Shown piece by piece: positions 8,088 through 15,715 of a stretch of 18,586 nt of DNA. The notes below the pieces were generated by a model. That model was not told the origin of the DNA. It ran no database searches and saw only the letters and a program-made list of their open reading frames with translations. This stretch comes from Gammaproteobacteria bacterium (GTDB lineage: Bacteria > Pseudomonadota > Gammaproteobacteria > Pseudomonadales > Pseudomonadaceae). Within the stretch, counting starts at the first letter, position 1; each line of letters starts with the position of its first letter. A program made the translations under genes and the position numbers. The DNA lies in the NCBI GenBank assembly GCA_012735335.1, contig JAAYHO010000324.1, positions 1-18,586 on the forward strand, given 5' to 3'.

Positions 8088-8633
8088 ATGATATTTGACG
8101 AGTTCTCGATCAAGTCCCTGATCCGTCCGGTGCCGGGTTTCCCCCGGGATGGCGTGACCTTCCGCGACATTACCCCGCTGTTTCAGTCCCCGCGCGCGGT
8201 GCGCATGGTGACCGACAGCCTGATTCAGCGCTACGTCGAATCCCCTGTGACCCATATCGGTGCCATCGATGCCCGGGGCTTTCTGCTCGGTTCAGTGCTG
8301 GCCTATGAGCTGAACAAGCCGCTGGTGCTGTTTCGCAAGGCGGGCAAGCTGCCAGCGGACTGCATCGGTGCCGCCTACAATACCGAATACGGCGAGGCCC
8401 GTATCGAGATCCACCGTGATGCCCTGCACCAGGGTGATCAGGTACTGCTGGTGGATGACCTGATCGCTACCGGTGGTACCTTCATCGCCGCTGCGCAGCT
8501 GGTTGATCAACTCGGTGCCGAGGTCTATGAAGCGGCCGCCATCATCGACCTGCCCGATCTGGGCGGCAGCCGCCTGATGCAGGACGCCGGTATCGCCACC
8601 TTTACTCTCTGCGCCTTCGAAGAGAACGAGTAA
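8088..8633 (+). CDS. apt: Adenine phosphoribosyltransferase
   Basis: A 181-residue cytoplasmic enzyme that joins adenine to PRPP to give AMP and pyrophosphate in purine salvage. The PRPP-binding loop [13 protein letters not shown] is at 119-131. The N-terminal [19 protein letters not shown] (13-31) and the [11 protein letters not shown] segment (58-68) are typical of bacterial Apt. Length fits the family. The ATG follows AGGA (8074-8077) at about 10 bases, and the gene starts 20 bases after anr. The anr-apt order matches P. aeruginosa as I recall it. The MFS gene begins 3 bases after the stop. Confidence 0.95.
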   Translation: MIFDEFSIKSLIRPVPGFPRDGVTFRDITPLFQSPRAVRMVTDSLIQRYVESPVTHIGAIDARGFLLGSVLAYELNKPLVLFRKAGKLPADCIGAAYNTEYGEARIEIHRDALHQGDQVLLVDDLIATGGTFIAAAQLVDQLGAEVYEAAAIIDLPDLGGSRLMQDAGIATFTLCAFEENE

Positions 8634-8636
8634 CCC

Positions 8637-9833
8637 ATGTCCGTTGCGACCGAGTCTCCCGAGCTGATAGCCCGGGGGTCGCCTGCTTTCCGTCGTGCCA
8701 GTCTGGCGCTGGTCATCGCCTCGCTGGTGATCTTCGGCAACCTGTATGCCATCCATCCGCTGCTGCCGCTGATCGCCGAGCATTACCAGGTCAGCACCCT
8801 GCAGGCGAGTAACGCCTTTACCCTGACCAGCCTGACGCTGGGCCTGTCGCTGCTGGTGCTCGGCCCGCTGTCCGATGCCTTCGGCCGCCGGGCACCGCTG
8901 ATCATCGGCATGGCCGTCACCAGTGTGCTGACCCTGGCCATGGCGCTGGTGGACAACTTCACCGCGCTGGTGTGGTTGCGAGCGATGCTCGGGATCGCGC
9001 TGGGCGTGCTGCCAGCCACGGCGATTGCCTATCTGGGCGACAGCATGCAGCGCACCGCGCTGATCAGTGCAGTGGGTCTGTATATCGGTGGCAATACCGT
9101 GGGCGGTGCGGGCGGGCGTCTGCTCGGTGGTTTCATTGCCGACCATCTGGGTCTGCACAGCGTATTCCTGATCATCGGTGGCGGCAGCCTGCTGTGTACC
9201 CTGGCGGTATTCCTGCTACTGCCGGCGGCGCACGCCTTCCGCCCTCAGCCGCTGTCGCTGGGCGGCAGCCTGCGCACCTTTGCCAGTCATCTGGGCAACC
9301 GCGCCCTGCTCCCGGCCTATCTGGTCGGCGGGCTGAATTTCATGGTGTTCATCAACCTGTACACCTTCATCACCTTCCGCCTCAGCGCCGAACCATGGCA
9401 GCTGGGCTCGGGCAGTCTGGGCCTGCTGTTTCTCACCTATCTGGCCGGGACCTTTTCCGCCAGCCTGTCCGGGCGGGTCGGCAGTGCTCGTGCGTGCAAG
9501 GGCATGATCGGCGGGCTGCTGATATTTGCCGTCGGCTGCCTGATCACCCTCACCGACCAGTTGTGGCTGATTGTCGCCGGGCTGATCTGCAACGCCTTCG
9601 GCTTCTTCCTGACCCATTCGCTGGCCAACAGCTGGGTCAACCAGCACGCCAACCACGGCAAGGCCAGTGCCTCCTCGCTGTATTCGGTGTTCTATTATCT
9701 GGGTGCAGCAGTGGGCATCTATTACCTGGCACCCTTCTGGCGAATGGCCGGATGGTCTGCCGTGGTGGTCGGCAGCCTGCTGGTGCTGGCGGTCAATCTG
9801 GTGCTGATCGAATACCTGCGGCGGCGTCAATAA
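8637..9833 (+). CDS. MFS transporter, YnfM-like
   Basis: A 398-residue protein with about 12 hydrophobic segments in two halves, typical of the major facilitator superfamily. Motif A, GPLSDAFGRR, lies at 76-85 between helices 2 and 3. The opening NLYAIHPLLPLIAEHYQVS and overall length resemble the YnfM/arabinose-efflux-like drug:H+ antiporter branch. The substrate cannot be told from sequence. It is an inner-membrane protein, probably an exporter. The start lies 3 bases after the apt stop without a strong ribosome site, so it likely shares a transcript with apt. No terminator was seen before the next promoter. Confidence 0.85.
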   Translation: MSVATESPELIARGSPAFRRASLALVIASLVIFGNLYAIHPLLPLIAEHYQVSTLQASNAFTLTSLTLGLSLLVLGPLSDAFGRRAPLIIGMAVTSVLTLAMALVDNFTALVWLRAMLGIALGVLPATAIAYLGDSMQRTALISAVGLYIGGNTVGGAGGRLLGGFIADHLGLHSVFLIIGGGSLLCTLAVFLLLPAAHAFRPQPLSLGGSLRTFASHLGNRALLPAYLVGGLNFMVFINLYTFITFRLSAEPWQLGSGSLGLLFLTYLAGTFSASLSGRVGSARACKGMIGGLLIFAVGCLITLTDQLWLIVAGLICNAFGFFLTHSLANSWVNQHANHGKASASSLYSVFYYLGAAVGIYYLAPFWRMAGWSAVVVGSLLVLAVNLVLIEYLRRRQ

Positions 9834-9834
9834 C

Positions 9835-9863
9835 TGGACGTAGCCGGTCAGCTTACTTATGAT
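9835..9863 (+). promoter_or_regulatory. Putative sigma-70 promoter for the LuxR-type regulator
   Basis: TGGACG (9835-9840) and TATGAT (9858-9863) are separated by 17 bases, a good sigma-70 fit, giving a start near 9870 and a leader of about 30 bases that contains AGGAAG (9891-9896) 5 bases before the ATG. Confidence 0.5.
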
Positions 9864-9901
9864 CGACGGCATAACAATGAGGTTCCATCAAGGAAGCCAG
9901 T

Positions 9902-10546
9902 ATGCCCATAGCCACCCTGCCACCCGATACCCGCCTGCTGCTGATCGATGATCATCAGATCTATCTGGACGGCCTGACGCTGACCCTGACCAACCTGTGC
10001 GAAGGCATTACCCTGGACCATGCACGTACCGCCGGTGAGGCGCTGGAGCAGGTGTCCCGGCATACCTATGACCTCATTCTGCTGGATCTGCACCTGCCTG
10101 ACGGCAACGGTCTGCACCTGCTGGACAAGCTGCAGGAGATCGACTCCCTGACACCGGTGGCGATTCTCACCGGCAGCAACAACCCCAGTGATATGGATGC
10201 TGCCCTGCGCCGGGGCGCCGCCGGTTTCATCAGCAAGACCGCCGATGGCCCGACCCTGATCAGTGCTGCCCTGCGTCTGCTGTTCGGTGAACAGGTACTG
10301 ATTGCCGATGAAACCCAGCTGCTGGATCGCCGCGCTATTGCCCGGGATCTGGGCATCACCCCGCGGCAGCTGGAGATTCTCGATCTGCTGGCCGAAGGGC
10401 TGCCGAACAAGGTCATCTGTCAGCGCCTGTCGCTGTCCGAGGATACGGTCAAGACCCACCTCAAGGCAGTATTCGCGGCACTGGGTTGTCACAACCGCAC
10501 CGAATGCGTCAACATCGCGCGCAGGCACGGCCTGATCAGCAGTTGA
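9902..10546 (+). CDS. NarL/LuxR-family response regulator
   Basis: A 214-residue regulator. The receiver domain (about 11-125) has the acidic pocket Asp16/Asp17, phosphoacceptor Asp62 in LLDLHLPDGNG, Thr90 and Lys112, all expected residues. The C-terminal LuxR-type helix-turn-helix (about 150-214) contains ITPRQLEILDLLAEGLPNK and SLSEDTVKTHLKAVF. It should bind DNA as a phosphorylated dimer. The neighbouring convergent hybrid kinase is the obvious candidate partner. It has its own likely promoter and ribosome site. Target genes are unknown; the adjacent MFS gene and the divergent curA-like unit are possibilities only. Confidence 0.92.
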   Translation: MPIATLPPDTRLLLIDDHQIYLDGLTLTLTNLCEGITLDHARTAGEALEQVSRHTYDLILLDLHLPDGNGLHLLDKLQEIDSLTPVAILTGSNNPSDMDAALRRGAAGFISKTADGPTLISAALRLLFGEQVLIADETQLLDRRAIARDLGITPRQLEILDLLAEGLPNKVICQRLSLSEDTVKTHLKAVFAALGCHNRTECVNIARRHGLISS

Positions 10547-10556
10547 TCAGCTGCTG
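10537..10556. terminator. Palindrome holding both convergent stop codons
   Basis: CAGCAGTTGATCAGCTGCTG is a 20-bp palindrome with one mismatched pair (T10543/G10550). The central TGATCA contains the TGA of the response regulator (10544-10546) and the complement of the kinase TGA (10547-10549). With zero intergenic bases this is the only candidate for ending either transcript, though no T run follows on either strand. Confidence 0.4.
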
Positions 10557-12337
10557 ACCCGATTCAGCAGGCTTTCCACCAGCCGCCGCAGTCGGGCGGG
10601 CAGCACCGGCTTGTAGATGATGGCGACATCCGCCTGGCGTGCAGCCTCTTCCAGGGTGTTGCTGGTATCGGCGGTGATCAGTACCGCCGTGCCGTCATAC
10701 AGCCCCTGTTCGCGCAGGGCCACTACCAGCTCCAGACCGGTCATCGGGCCTTCCAGATGGTAGTCGGTCAGCAGCAGATCGACCGTCTGATCGCCCAGAC
10801 CCTTTTCCAGCAGTTCGCTGCCATCCTCATGGCTGTGCACCGTCAGACCCCAGTGCTCCAGCAGGATTTCCATGGCTTCGCGGTTGACCAGATCATTCTC
10901 CACCAGCAGCACCCGCCCCTTGAGTGCGGCACCGCTGCTGGCCGGCATTGTGCTTGCCTCGGCCTGCCACTGGCCCTGCGGCACCTCGACCCAGAAGCAG
11001 GCGCCCTGGCCGGGCTCGGACTCCACCCCCGAGGGATATTCCAGCAGGTGCTGCAGCTGACGACAGATGGACAGTCCCAGCCCTACGCCCTTCTCCAGGG
11101 TACGCGCCGGATTGCGCAGCTGGGTGAACTCCTCGAAGATCTGCTGCTGCTCGTCGCGACTCAGACCGCAGCCGTTGTCGATCACCTCGATGCGCGCCTG
11201 CTCTTCCCGCTCGCTGACCCTGACCAGCACCCGGCTGGCCCCGGAGTGCATCAGCGCATTGTTCAGGTAATTGCGCACCAGCCGCTCCAGCAGCACCGGG
11301 TCGGTATACACGGCGCTGCGCGGCGGACATTCCAGCTGCAGCTGGATACCCCGCTCCCCGGCGGCGCTTTCCAGACTGCCGATCAACCGCTGCAACCAGC
11401 CATACAGGTTGATATGGCGCAACTGCGGCCGGACCATGCCCACTGTCAGCCGGGAGATATCCAGCAGCGAGGTCAGCATGGCCTGCAACAGCTGGGAGGA
11501 CTCGGCCAGCCGGGCGATGGTCTTGCGTGCCTCCGGCTCGGTAACCTTCTCCTGCAGGTGTTCAATGAACAGCGACATGGCATGCAGCGGCTGCCGCAGG
11601 TCATGGCTGGCGGTGGCCAGAAAGCGGGTCTTGCCCTGGCTTTCGCGCTCGACCCGCAGCCGCGCCGCCTGCAGCAGTTGCTCGTTGAGGTAGGCCCGGC
11701 GCAGCATGTATTCATAGGCATAGGCCACCACGCTGCCCATACCGGTGAAGCTGCACAGATACAGGGCAATACTCAGCACGGTGACCCGGGGCGTGCCAAT
11801 CAGCGCCTCACCGACCAGATAACACAGGACTATGGCCCAGGAGCCGAGGATCGAGTGACGGGCGGGCAGCCCCAGCAGGAAAGGCCCGGCCAGCAGCACC
11901 AGATACAGGCCGTCATGGGTAACCGGCACGCGCAGCGGCTGGGTGCGGCACAGCAGGATGATCGCCGCCACCGCCAGCCCCACGGCAACATAGGCCAGGG
12001 TAGACACATTGAAGGCCAGCAGCGGTCTGGTCTGGGAGGGGCGGTTGGCAAACCACAGGGAAAACGCCACCAGCAGCAAGACCGCCACCCGCAGCGGGAT
12101 GGTGATCTGGTTCAGCTCGGGCGGCAGATAACGGTAGTCAACCCAGAAGAACAGCAGCATGAAGCCCACGCTGGACAGGGCCACCGGCCACACCCGACCG
12201 CGCATCTTGCGGTGCATGTAAGCCTTGAAGTCCTGCTCCGACTGGGCAGTGAAACGCAAACGTCCCAACCGGTGACGCTGAGCCAGCAGCGCGGGCTCAT
12301 CCAGCATCTCGGTTGGTGATACGGCAGCTTCGATCAT
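10547..12337 (-). CDS. Membrane hybrid histidine kinase with C-terminal receiver domain
   Basis: A 596-residue protein. After a cytoplasmic N-terminus come about six membrane helices (near 52-66, 79-96, 107-130, 143-157, 164-180 and 186-206) with short loops and no sizeable periplasmic domain, suggesting intramembrane or quinone/lipid-type sensing. The HisKA domain has the H-box ASHDLRQPLHAM with His245. The ATPase domain has RNYLNNA (355-361), DNGCGL (387-392) and GVGLGLS (417-423). The receiver (about 475-592) has Glu480/Asp482, Asp525 and Lys576. There is no HPt domain. AAGGAT lies about 9 bases before the ATG. Together with the convergent response regulator it forms a plausible signalling pair of unknown stimulus. 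Confidence 0.9.
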   Translation of the reverse strand: MIEAAVSPTEMLDEPALLAQRHRLGRLRFTAQSEQDFKAYMHRKMRGRVWPVALSSVGFMLLFFWVDYRYLPPELNQITIPLRVAVLLLVAFSLWFANRPSQTRPLLAFNVSTLAYVAVGLAVAAIILLCRTQPLRVPVTHDGLYLVLLAGPFLLGLPARHSILGSWAIVLCYLVGEALIGTPRVTVLSIALYLCSFTGMGSVVAYAYEYMLRRAYLNEQLLQAARLRVERESQGKTRFLATASHDLRQPLHAMSLFIEHLQEKVTEPEARKTIARLAESSQLLQAMLTSLLDISRLTVGMVRPQLRHINLYGWLQRLIGSLESAAGERGIQLQLECPPRSAVYTDPVLLERLVRNYLNNALMHSGASRVLVRVSEREEQARIEVIDNGCGLSRDEQQQIFEEFTQLRNPARTLEKGVGLGLSICRQLQHLLEYPSGVESEPGQGACFWVEVPQGQWQAEASTMPASSGAALKGRVLLVENDLVNREAMEILLEHWGLTVHSHEDGSELLEKGLGDQTVDLLLTDYHLEGPMTGLELVVALREQGLYDGTAVLITADTSNTLEEAARQADVAIIYKPVLPARLRRLVESLLNRVSS

Positions 12338-12403
12338 CTTGTTGTTATCCTTGATTCGCGCTCGCTGCCCAGCCTACGCCGTTTCCAGCGCAACGACCAT
12401 CCA

Positions 12404-12421
12404 CTGATGATCCCTCATCAG
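12404..12421. promoter_or_regulatory. Operator-like dyad between divergent genes
   Basis: CTGATGA (12404-12410) and TCATCAG (12415-12421) are perfect inverted repeats spaced by TCCC. The dyad sits 66 bases upstream of the kinase start and 85 bases upstream of the curA-like start, a place suited to a shared operator. It does not match the FNR/Anr consensus (TTGAT-N4-ATCAA). Confidence 0.35.
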
Positions 12422-12436
12422 CCCGGCGCAGTGCGG

Positions 12437-12470
12437 TTGACCCGGTCAGCCCCACTCTGCATGCTAAAGT
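12437..12470 (+). promoter_or_regulatory. Weak promoter candidate for the curA-like gene
   Basis: TTGACC (12437-12442) is a good -35. TGCTAAAGT (12462-12470) could be an extended -10, but the spacer of 22 is too long for both to act together. One of the two probably belongs to the true promoter. Confidence 0.25.
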
Positions 12471-12506
12471 CCATTGATCAGTCATGTTCCCCATTCGGAG
12501 TCTTCC

Positions 12507-13541
12507 ATGCCGCAACGTCCAGACATCAACCGCCAGATTCTGCTCGCCTCCCGCCCGGTGGGCGCCCCGCAGCCCAGCGACTTCAAGCTGGTCGAGTCAC
12601 CGGTTCCCACCCCCGGGCCGGGGCAGATGCTGCTGCGCAATATCTGGATGTCGCTGGACCCCTACATGCGCGGGCGCATGAGCGACGCCAAGTCCTATGC
12701 CGACCCGGTGCCGGTGGACGGGGTCATGCCCTGCGGTACCGTTGCCTGGGTGGTGGAGTCCAATCTGGAGGGTTACCAGGCCGGTGACCTGGTGATGTGC
12801 TACACCGCCGGCTGGCAGGATTACAGCCTGTCCGACGGCAGCATGGTGTTCAGGCTCGATCCGAACATGGCCGAGCCCTCCCAGGCCCTCGGCGTGCTGG
12901 GCATGCCCGGCTTTACCGGCTATATGGGCCTGCTGGATATCGGCCAGCCCAAGCCTGGCGAAACCGTGGTGGTGGCGGCTGCCACCGGCCCGGTCGGCAG
13001 TGTGGTCGGCCAGGTCGCCAAGCTCAAGGGCTGCCGGGTGGTGGGGATTGCCGGTGGGCCGGAGAAATGCGCCTACGCAGTGGATGAGCTGGGTTTTGAT
13101 GCGTGTCTGGATCACAAGCTGGACAGCCTGGCGGAGGACCTGGCCAATGCCTGCCCGCAGGGCATCGACGTCTACTTCGAAAACGTCGGTGGCAAGGTGT
13201 TCGATGCGGTGATGCCGCTGCTCAATCCGCACTCCCGGGTGCCGGTATGTGGCCTGATTGCCCAATACAACGCCACCGAGCTGCCGCCCGGCCCGGACCG
13301 TCTGCCGCAACTGATGCGTCTGCTGCTGAGCCAGCGTATCCGCATGCAGGCCTTTATCATCTTCGACAACTACGGCCCGCACTTCCCCGAGTTTCTCGCG
13401 GAAATGACGCCCTGGGTGGCCGAGGGCAAGGTAAAGGTCAGGGAGCACCGGATCGACGGTCTGGAAAATGCGCCCCAGGGCCTGATCGGTCTGCTGGAGG
13501 GGCAGAATTTCGGCAAGGTAGTAGTGAAGATCGCCGACTGA
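12507..13541 (+). CDS. NADP-dependent oxidoreductase, CurA-like (MDR superfamily)
   Basis: A 344-residue zinc-independent medium-chain dehydrogenase/reductase. It has an N-terminal GroES-like half and a nucleotide-binding half with AATGPVGSVVGQVAK (158-172) and GIAGGPEKC (180-188). The motif NIWMSLDPYMRGRMSD (45-60) and the later YFENVGGKVFD are characteristic of the CurA / leukotriene B4 12-hydroxydehydrogenase-like group, which reduces the C=C bond of enones using NADPH. The natural substrate is unknown. The start at 12507 has GGAG 6 bases upstream and is preferred to an in-frame ATG at 12474, which would add 11 atypical residues. ybaK follows after 7 bases. Confidence 0.9.
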   Translation: MPQRPDINRQILLASRPVGAPQPSDFKLVESPVPTPGPGQMLLRNIWMSLDPYMRGRMSDAKSYADPVPVDGVMPCGTVAWVVESNLEGYQAGDLVMCYTAGWQDYSLSDGSMVFRLDPNMAEPSQALGVLGMPGFTGYMGLLDIGQPKPGETVVVAAATGPVGSVVGQVAKLKGCRVVGIAGGPEKCAYAVDELGFDACLDHKLDSLAEDLANACPQGIDVYFENVGGKVFDAVMPLLNPHSRVPVCGLIAQYNATELPPGPDRLPQLMRLLLSQRIRMQAFIIFDNYGPHFPEFLAEMTPWVAEGKVKVREHRIDGLENAPQGLIGLLEGQNFGKVVVKIAD

Positions 13542-13548
13542 GCCGACC

Positions 13549-14022
13549 ATGACCCCAGCAACCAAAGCACTCGACAAGGCCCGCATCAGCTACAGCCTGC
13601 ACCGCTATGAGCATGATCCCCGGGCCGAATCCTATGGCGGCGAGGCCGCCAACAAACTCGGGCTGAATCCGGCCCAGGTGTTCAAGACCCTGCTGGCCAG
13701 CACGGAAACCGGCGAACTGCTGGTAGCCGTGGTGCCGGTCAACGGTCAGCTGGATCTCAAGTTGCTGGCCAAGGCCGCGGGGGTCAGAAAGGTGAGCATG
13801 GCCGACCCGGCGGCAGCCCAGCGCAGCACCGGCTATCTGGTCGGCGGTATCAGTCCGCTGGGGCAGAAGAAGGCGCTGCGCACCTTTATCGACGATAGCG
13901 CGCGGCAGTGGCCGCAGATCCATATCAGCGCCGGTCGGCGCGGTCTGGAGGTGGCGCTGGCAGCGGATGATCTGGCCAGCCAGACCCGCGCCAGCTTCGC
14001 CCCGATCGGCCGACCGGACTGA
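13549..14022 (+). CDS. ybaK: YbaK-type Cys-tRNA(Pro) deacylase
   Basis: A 157-residue single-domain protein of the YbaK/EbsC family. Lys46 in QVFKTL corresponds to the conserved catalytic-site lysine, and GYLVGGISPLG (95-105) is the family's second hallmark. These enzymes hydrolyse Cys-tRNA(Pro) formed when prolyl-tRNA synthetase mischarges cysteine. The full-length sequence matches the usual size of about 155-160 residues. It lies 7 bases after the curA-like gene and 18 bases before glpK, so the three are probably co-transcribed. No strong ribosome site precedes the ATG. Confidence 0.92.
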   Translation: MTPATKALDKARISYSLHRYEHDPRAESYGGEAANKLGLNPAQVFKTLLASTETGELLVAVVPVNGQLDLKLLAKAAGVRKVSMADPAAAQRSTGYLVGGISPLGQKKALRTFIDDSARQWPQIHISAGRRGLEVALAADDLASQTRASFAPIGRPD

Positions 14023-14040
14023 GCCACAGGAGCCCCAGCC

Positions 14041-15522
14041 ATGGCGGAATATCTTCTTGCGATCGATCAGGGCACCACAAGCAGCCGGGCGATGATCTTC
14101 GATGCCCAGTGCCGACCGGTAAGTGTGGCGCAGCAGGAGTTTGCCCAGCACTTCCCGCAGGACGGCTGGGTGGAACATGACCCCGAGGAACTCTGGCAGA
14201 GCGTACTGGATGTAGTGCGCGAGGCGCTGCACAGGGCCGAGCTGAGCGCCGCCGATATCTGCGCCATCGGCATCACCAACCAGCGGGAAACCACCCTGCT
14301 GTGGGATGCCGAAACCGGCGAGGCGGTGTATCCGGCCATTGTCTGGCAGGACCGGCGCACCGCGGCCTTCTGCGACCGGTTGCAGGCCGCCGGGCATGAA
14401 CAACTGATCAGCGAGCGCACCGGACTGCTGATCGATCCGTACTTTTCCGCCACCAAGCTGCGCTGGCTGCTGGACGAGGTTCCCGGAGCCCGGCAGCGGG
14501 CCGAACAGGGCCAGCTGCGCTTTGGCACGGTGGACAGCTTTCTGCTGTGGCGCCTGACCGGCGGCAAGGTACACCGTACCGATGCCACCAACGCCTCACG
14601 CACGTTGCTGTTCAATATCCACACCCAGCAGTGGGATCCGGAGCTGCTGGCGCTGCTGGATATCCCGCCCGGCCTGCTCCCCGAGGTGCTGGATAATACC
14701 GCCGAGTTCGGCCATACCGACCCTGCCCTGTTCGGCGCCAGCATCCCGATCAGCGCCATGGCCGGCGATCAGCAGGCGGCGCTGGTCGGCCAGGCCTGCT
14801 TTGCCCCGGGCAGCGTCAAGAGCACCTATGGCACCGGCTGCTTCATGGTGATGAATACCGGCCACACCCCGGTGCGCTCCGCCCACCGACTGCTGACCAC
14901 CCTTGCCTACCGGCTCGATGGCCAGGCCACCTACGCGCTGGAAGGCAGCATCTTTGTTGCCGGTGCGGCTATCCAGTGGCTGCGCGACGGGCTCAAGCTG
15001 ATCAGGCACGCTGATGAAACCGAGGCGCTGGCTGAACAGGTAGGCGACCAGAGCGGGGTGTATCTGGTGCCGGCCTTTACCGGCCTGGGTGCCCCCTACT
15101 GGGACCCGCTGGCCCGGGGCGCGATCATGGGCCTGACCCGGGACACCGGCATCGCCGAGATCGTTACCGCCGGCCTGCAATCAGTCTGCTTCCAGACCCG
15201 CGACCTGCTCGAAGCCATGCAGGCCGACGGCGACATGCCCATCACCTCACTGCGGGTGGACGGTGGCATGGTGGTGAACAAGTGGATGGTGCAGGCGCTG
15301 GCCAATACCCTCGGCGTGCAGGTCGAACGCCCGCAGGTGACCGAGACCACCGCCCTGGGCGTGGCCTGTCTGGCCGGTTTGCAGCAGGGGTTGTTCAACA
15401 GCCTGGAAGACATAGCCCGGCACTGGGACTGCGAACACCGCTTCAGCCCAGTCATGCCCGAGCAGCGGCGGGAGCAGCTGTATGCCGGGTGGCAGGATGC
15501 AGTAAAGCGGGTACGCGCCTGA
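14041..15522 (+). CDS. glpK: Glycerol kinase
   Basis: A 493-residue FGGY-family kinase that phosphorylates glycerol to sn-glycerol 3-phosphate with [11 protein letters not shown] is at 9-16, glycerol-binding Arg82/Glu83 and Tyr134 are present, and Asp243 in AGDQQAAL is the likely catalytic base. The signature [11 protein letters not shown] is at 134-144, and GTGCF with [11 protein letters not shown] appears in the C-terminal half. AGGAG (14028-14032) lies 8 bases before the ATG. No glpF, glpD or glpR lies nearby, which is unusual among pseudomonads. The loop equivalent to the E. coli fructose-1,6-bisphosphate site differs (Ser234 where E. coli has Arg236), so allosteric control may be lost. 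Confidence 0.95.
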   Translation: MAEYLLAIDQGTTSSRAMIFDAQCRPVSVAQQEFAQHFPQDGWVEHDPEELWQSVLDVVREALHRAELSAADICAIGITNQRETTLLWDAETGEAVYPAIVWQDRRTAAFCDRLQAAGHEQLISERTGLLIDPYFSATKLRWLLDEVPGARQRAEQGQLRFGTVDSFLLWRLTGGKVHRTDATNASRTLLFNIHTQQWDPELLALLDIPPGLLPEVLDNTAEFGHTDPALFGASIPISAMAGDQQAALVGQACFAPGSVKSTYGTGCFMVMNTGHTPVRSAHRLLTTLAYRLDGQATYALEGSIFVAGAAIQWLRDGLKLIRHADETEALAEQVGDQSGVYLVPAFTGLGAPYWDPLARGAIMGLTRDTGIAEIVTAGLQSVCFQTRDLLEAMQADGDMPITSLRVDGGMVVNKWMVQALANTLGVQVERPQVTETTALGVACLAGLQQGLFNSLEDIARHWDCEHRFSPVMPEQRREQLYAGWQDAVKRVRA

Positions 15523-15527
15523 CGGAG

Positions 15528-15547
15528 TGCCGGGTTCCATCCCGGCA
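15528..15547 (+). terminator. Hairpin just after glpK
   Basis: TGCCGGG (15528-15534) and CCCGGCA (15541-15547) pair perfectly around a 6-base loop, 6 bases after the glpK stop. There is no T run behind it, so termination strength is uncertain. Confidence 0.4.
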
Positions 15548-15573
15548 ACTGGAGGTTACAGCGAGCACGCTGT

Positions 15574-15710
15574 GTCGAGATGGAACTCGACCTGGGAGGG
15601 ACGAGTACCAGCTCGTCCGGGGACTGGCGGGGAATGCGGTGTAAGGGGCTGACTCCGCTCATCGAGCTGGTGCTCGACGTTCCCAGGGGTGCCCCGCGTT
15701 CCCAGGGAAC
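15574..15710. repeat. Extragenic cluster of nested inverted repeats
   Basis: The 193-base gap between convergent glpK and the AI-2E gene (15523-15715) holds no convincing gene. It carries GTCGAG/CTCGAC (15574-15579/15586-15591), GGACGAG/CTCGTCC (15599-15605/15612-15618) and the palindrome GTTCCCAGGGAAC (15698-15710). A direct repeat of GTTCCCAGGG lies at 15679 and 15698. CCTGGGA (15591-15597) can pair with TCCCAGG (15681-15687). It resembles GTTCCCA-type intergenic repeats seen in many gammaproteobacteria (recalled, not searched), so a REP/BIME-like element is plausible. Confidence 0.5.
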
Positions 15711-15715
15711 GACCT

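Noticed and set aside
8092-8110. TTGAC...GATCAA at the start of apt as an Anr box
   Set aside because: The half-sites are too far apart (19 bases overall instead of 14) and lie in coding sequence.
10757-12319. 520-codon plus-strand open frame opposite the histidine kinase
   Set aside because: The kinase motifs are complete on the minus strand. The plus-strand translation is low-complexity Gln/His/Gly-rich with no domain.
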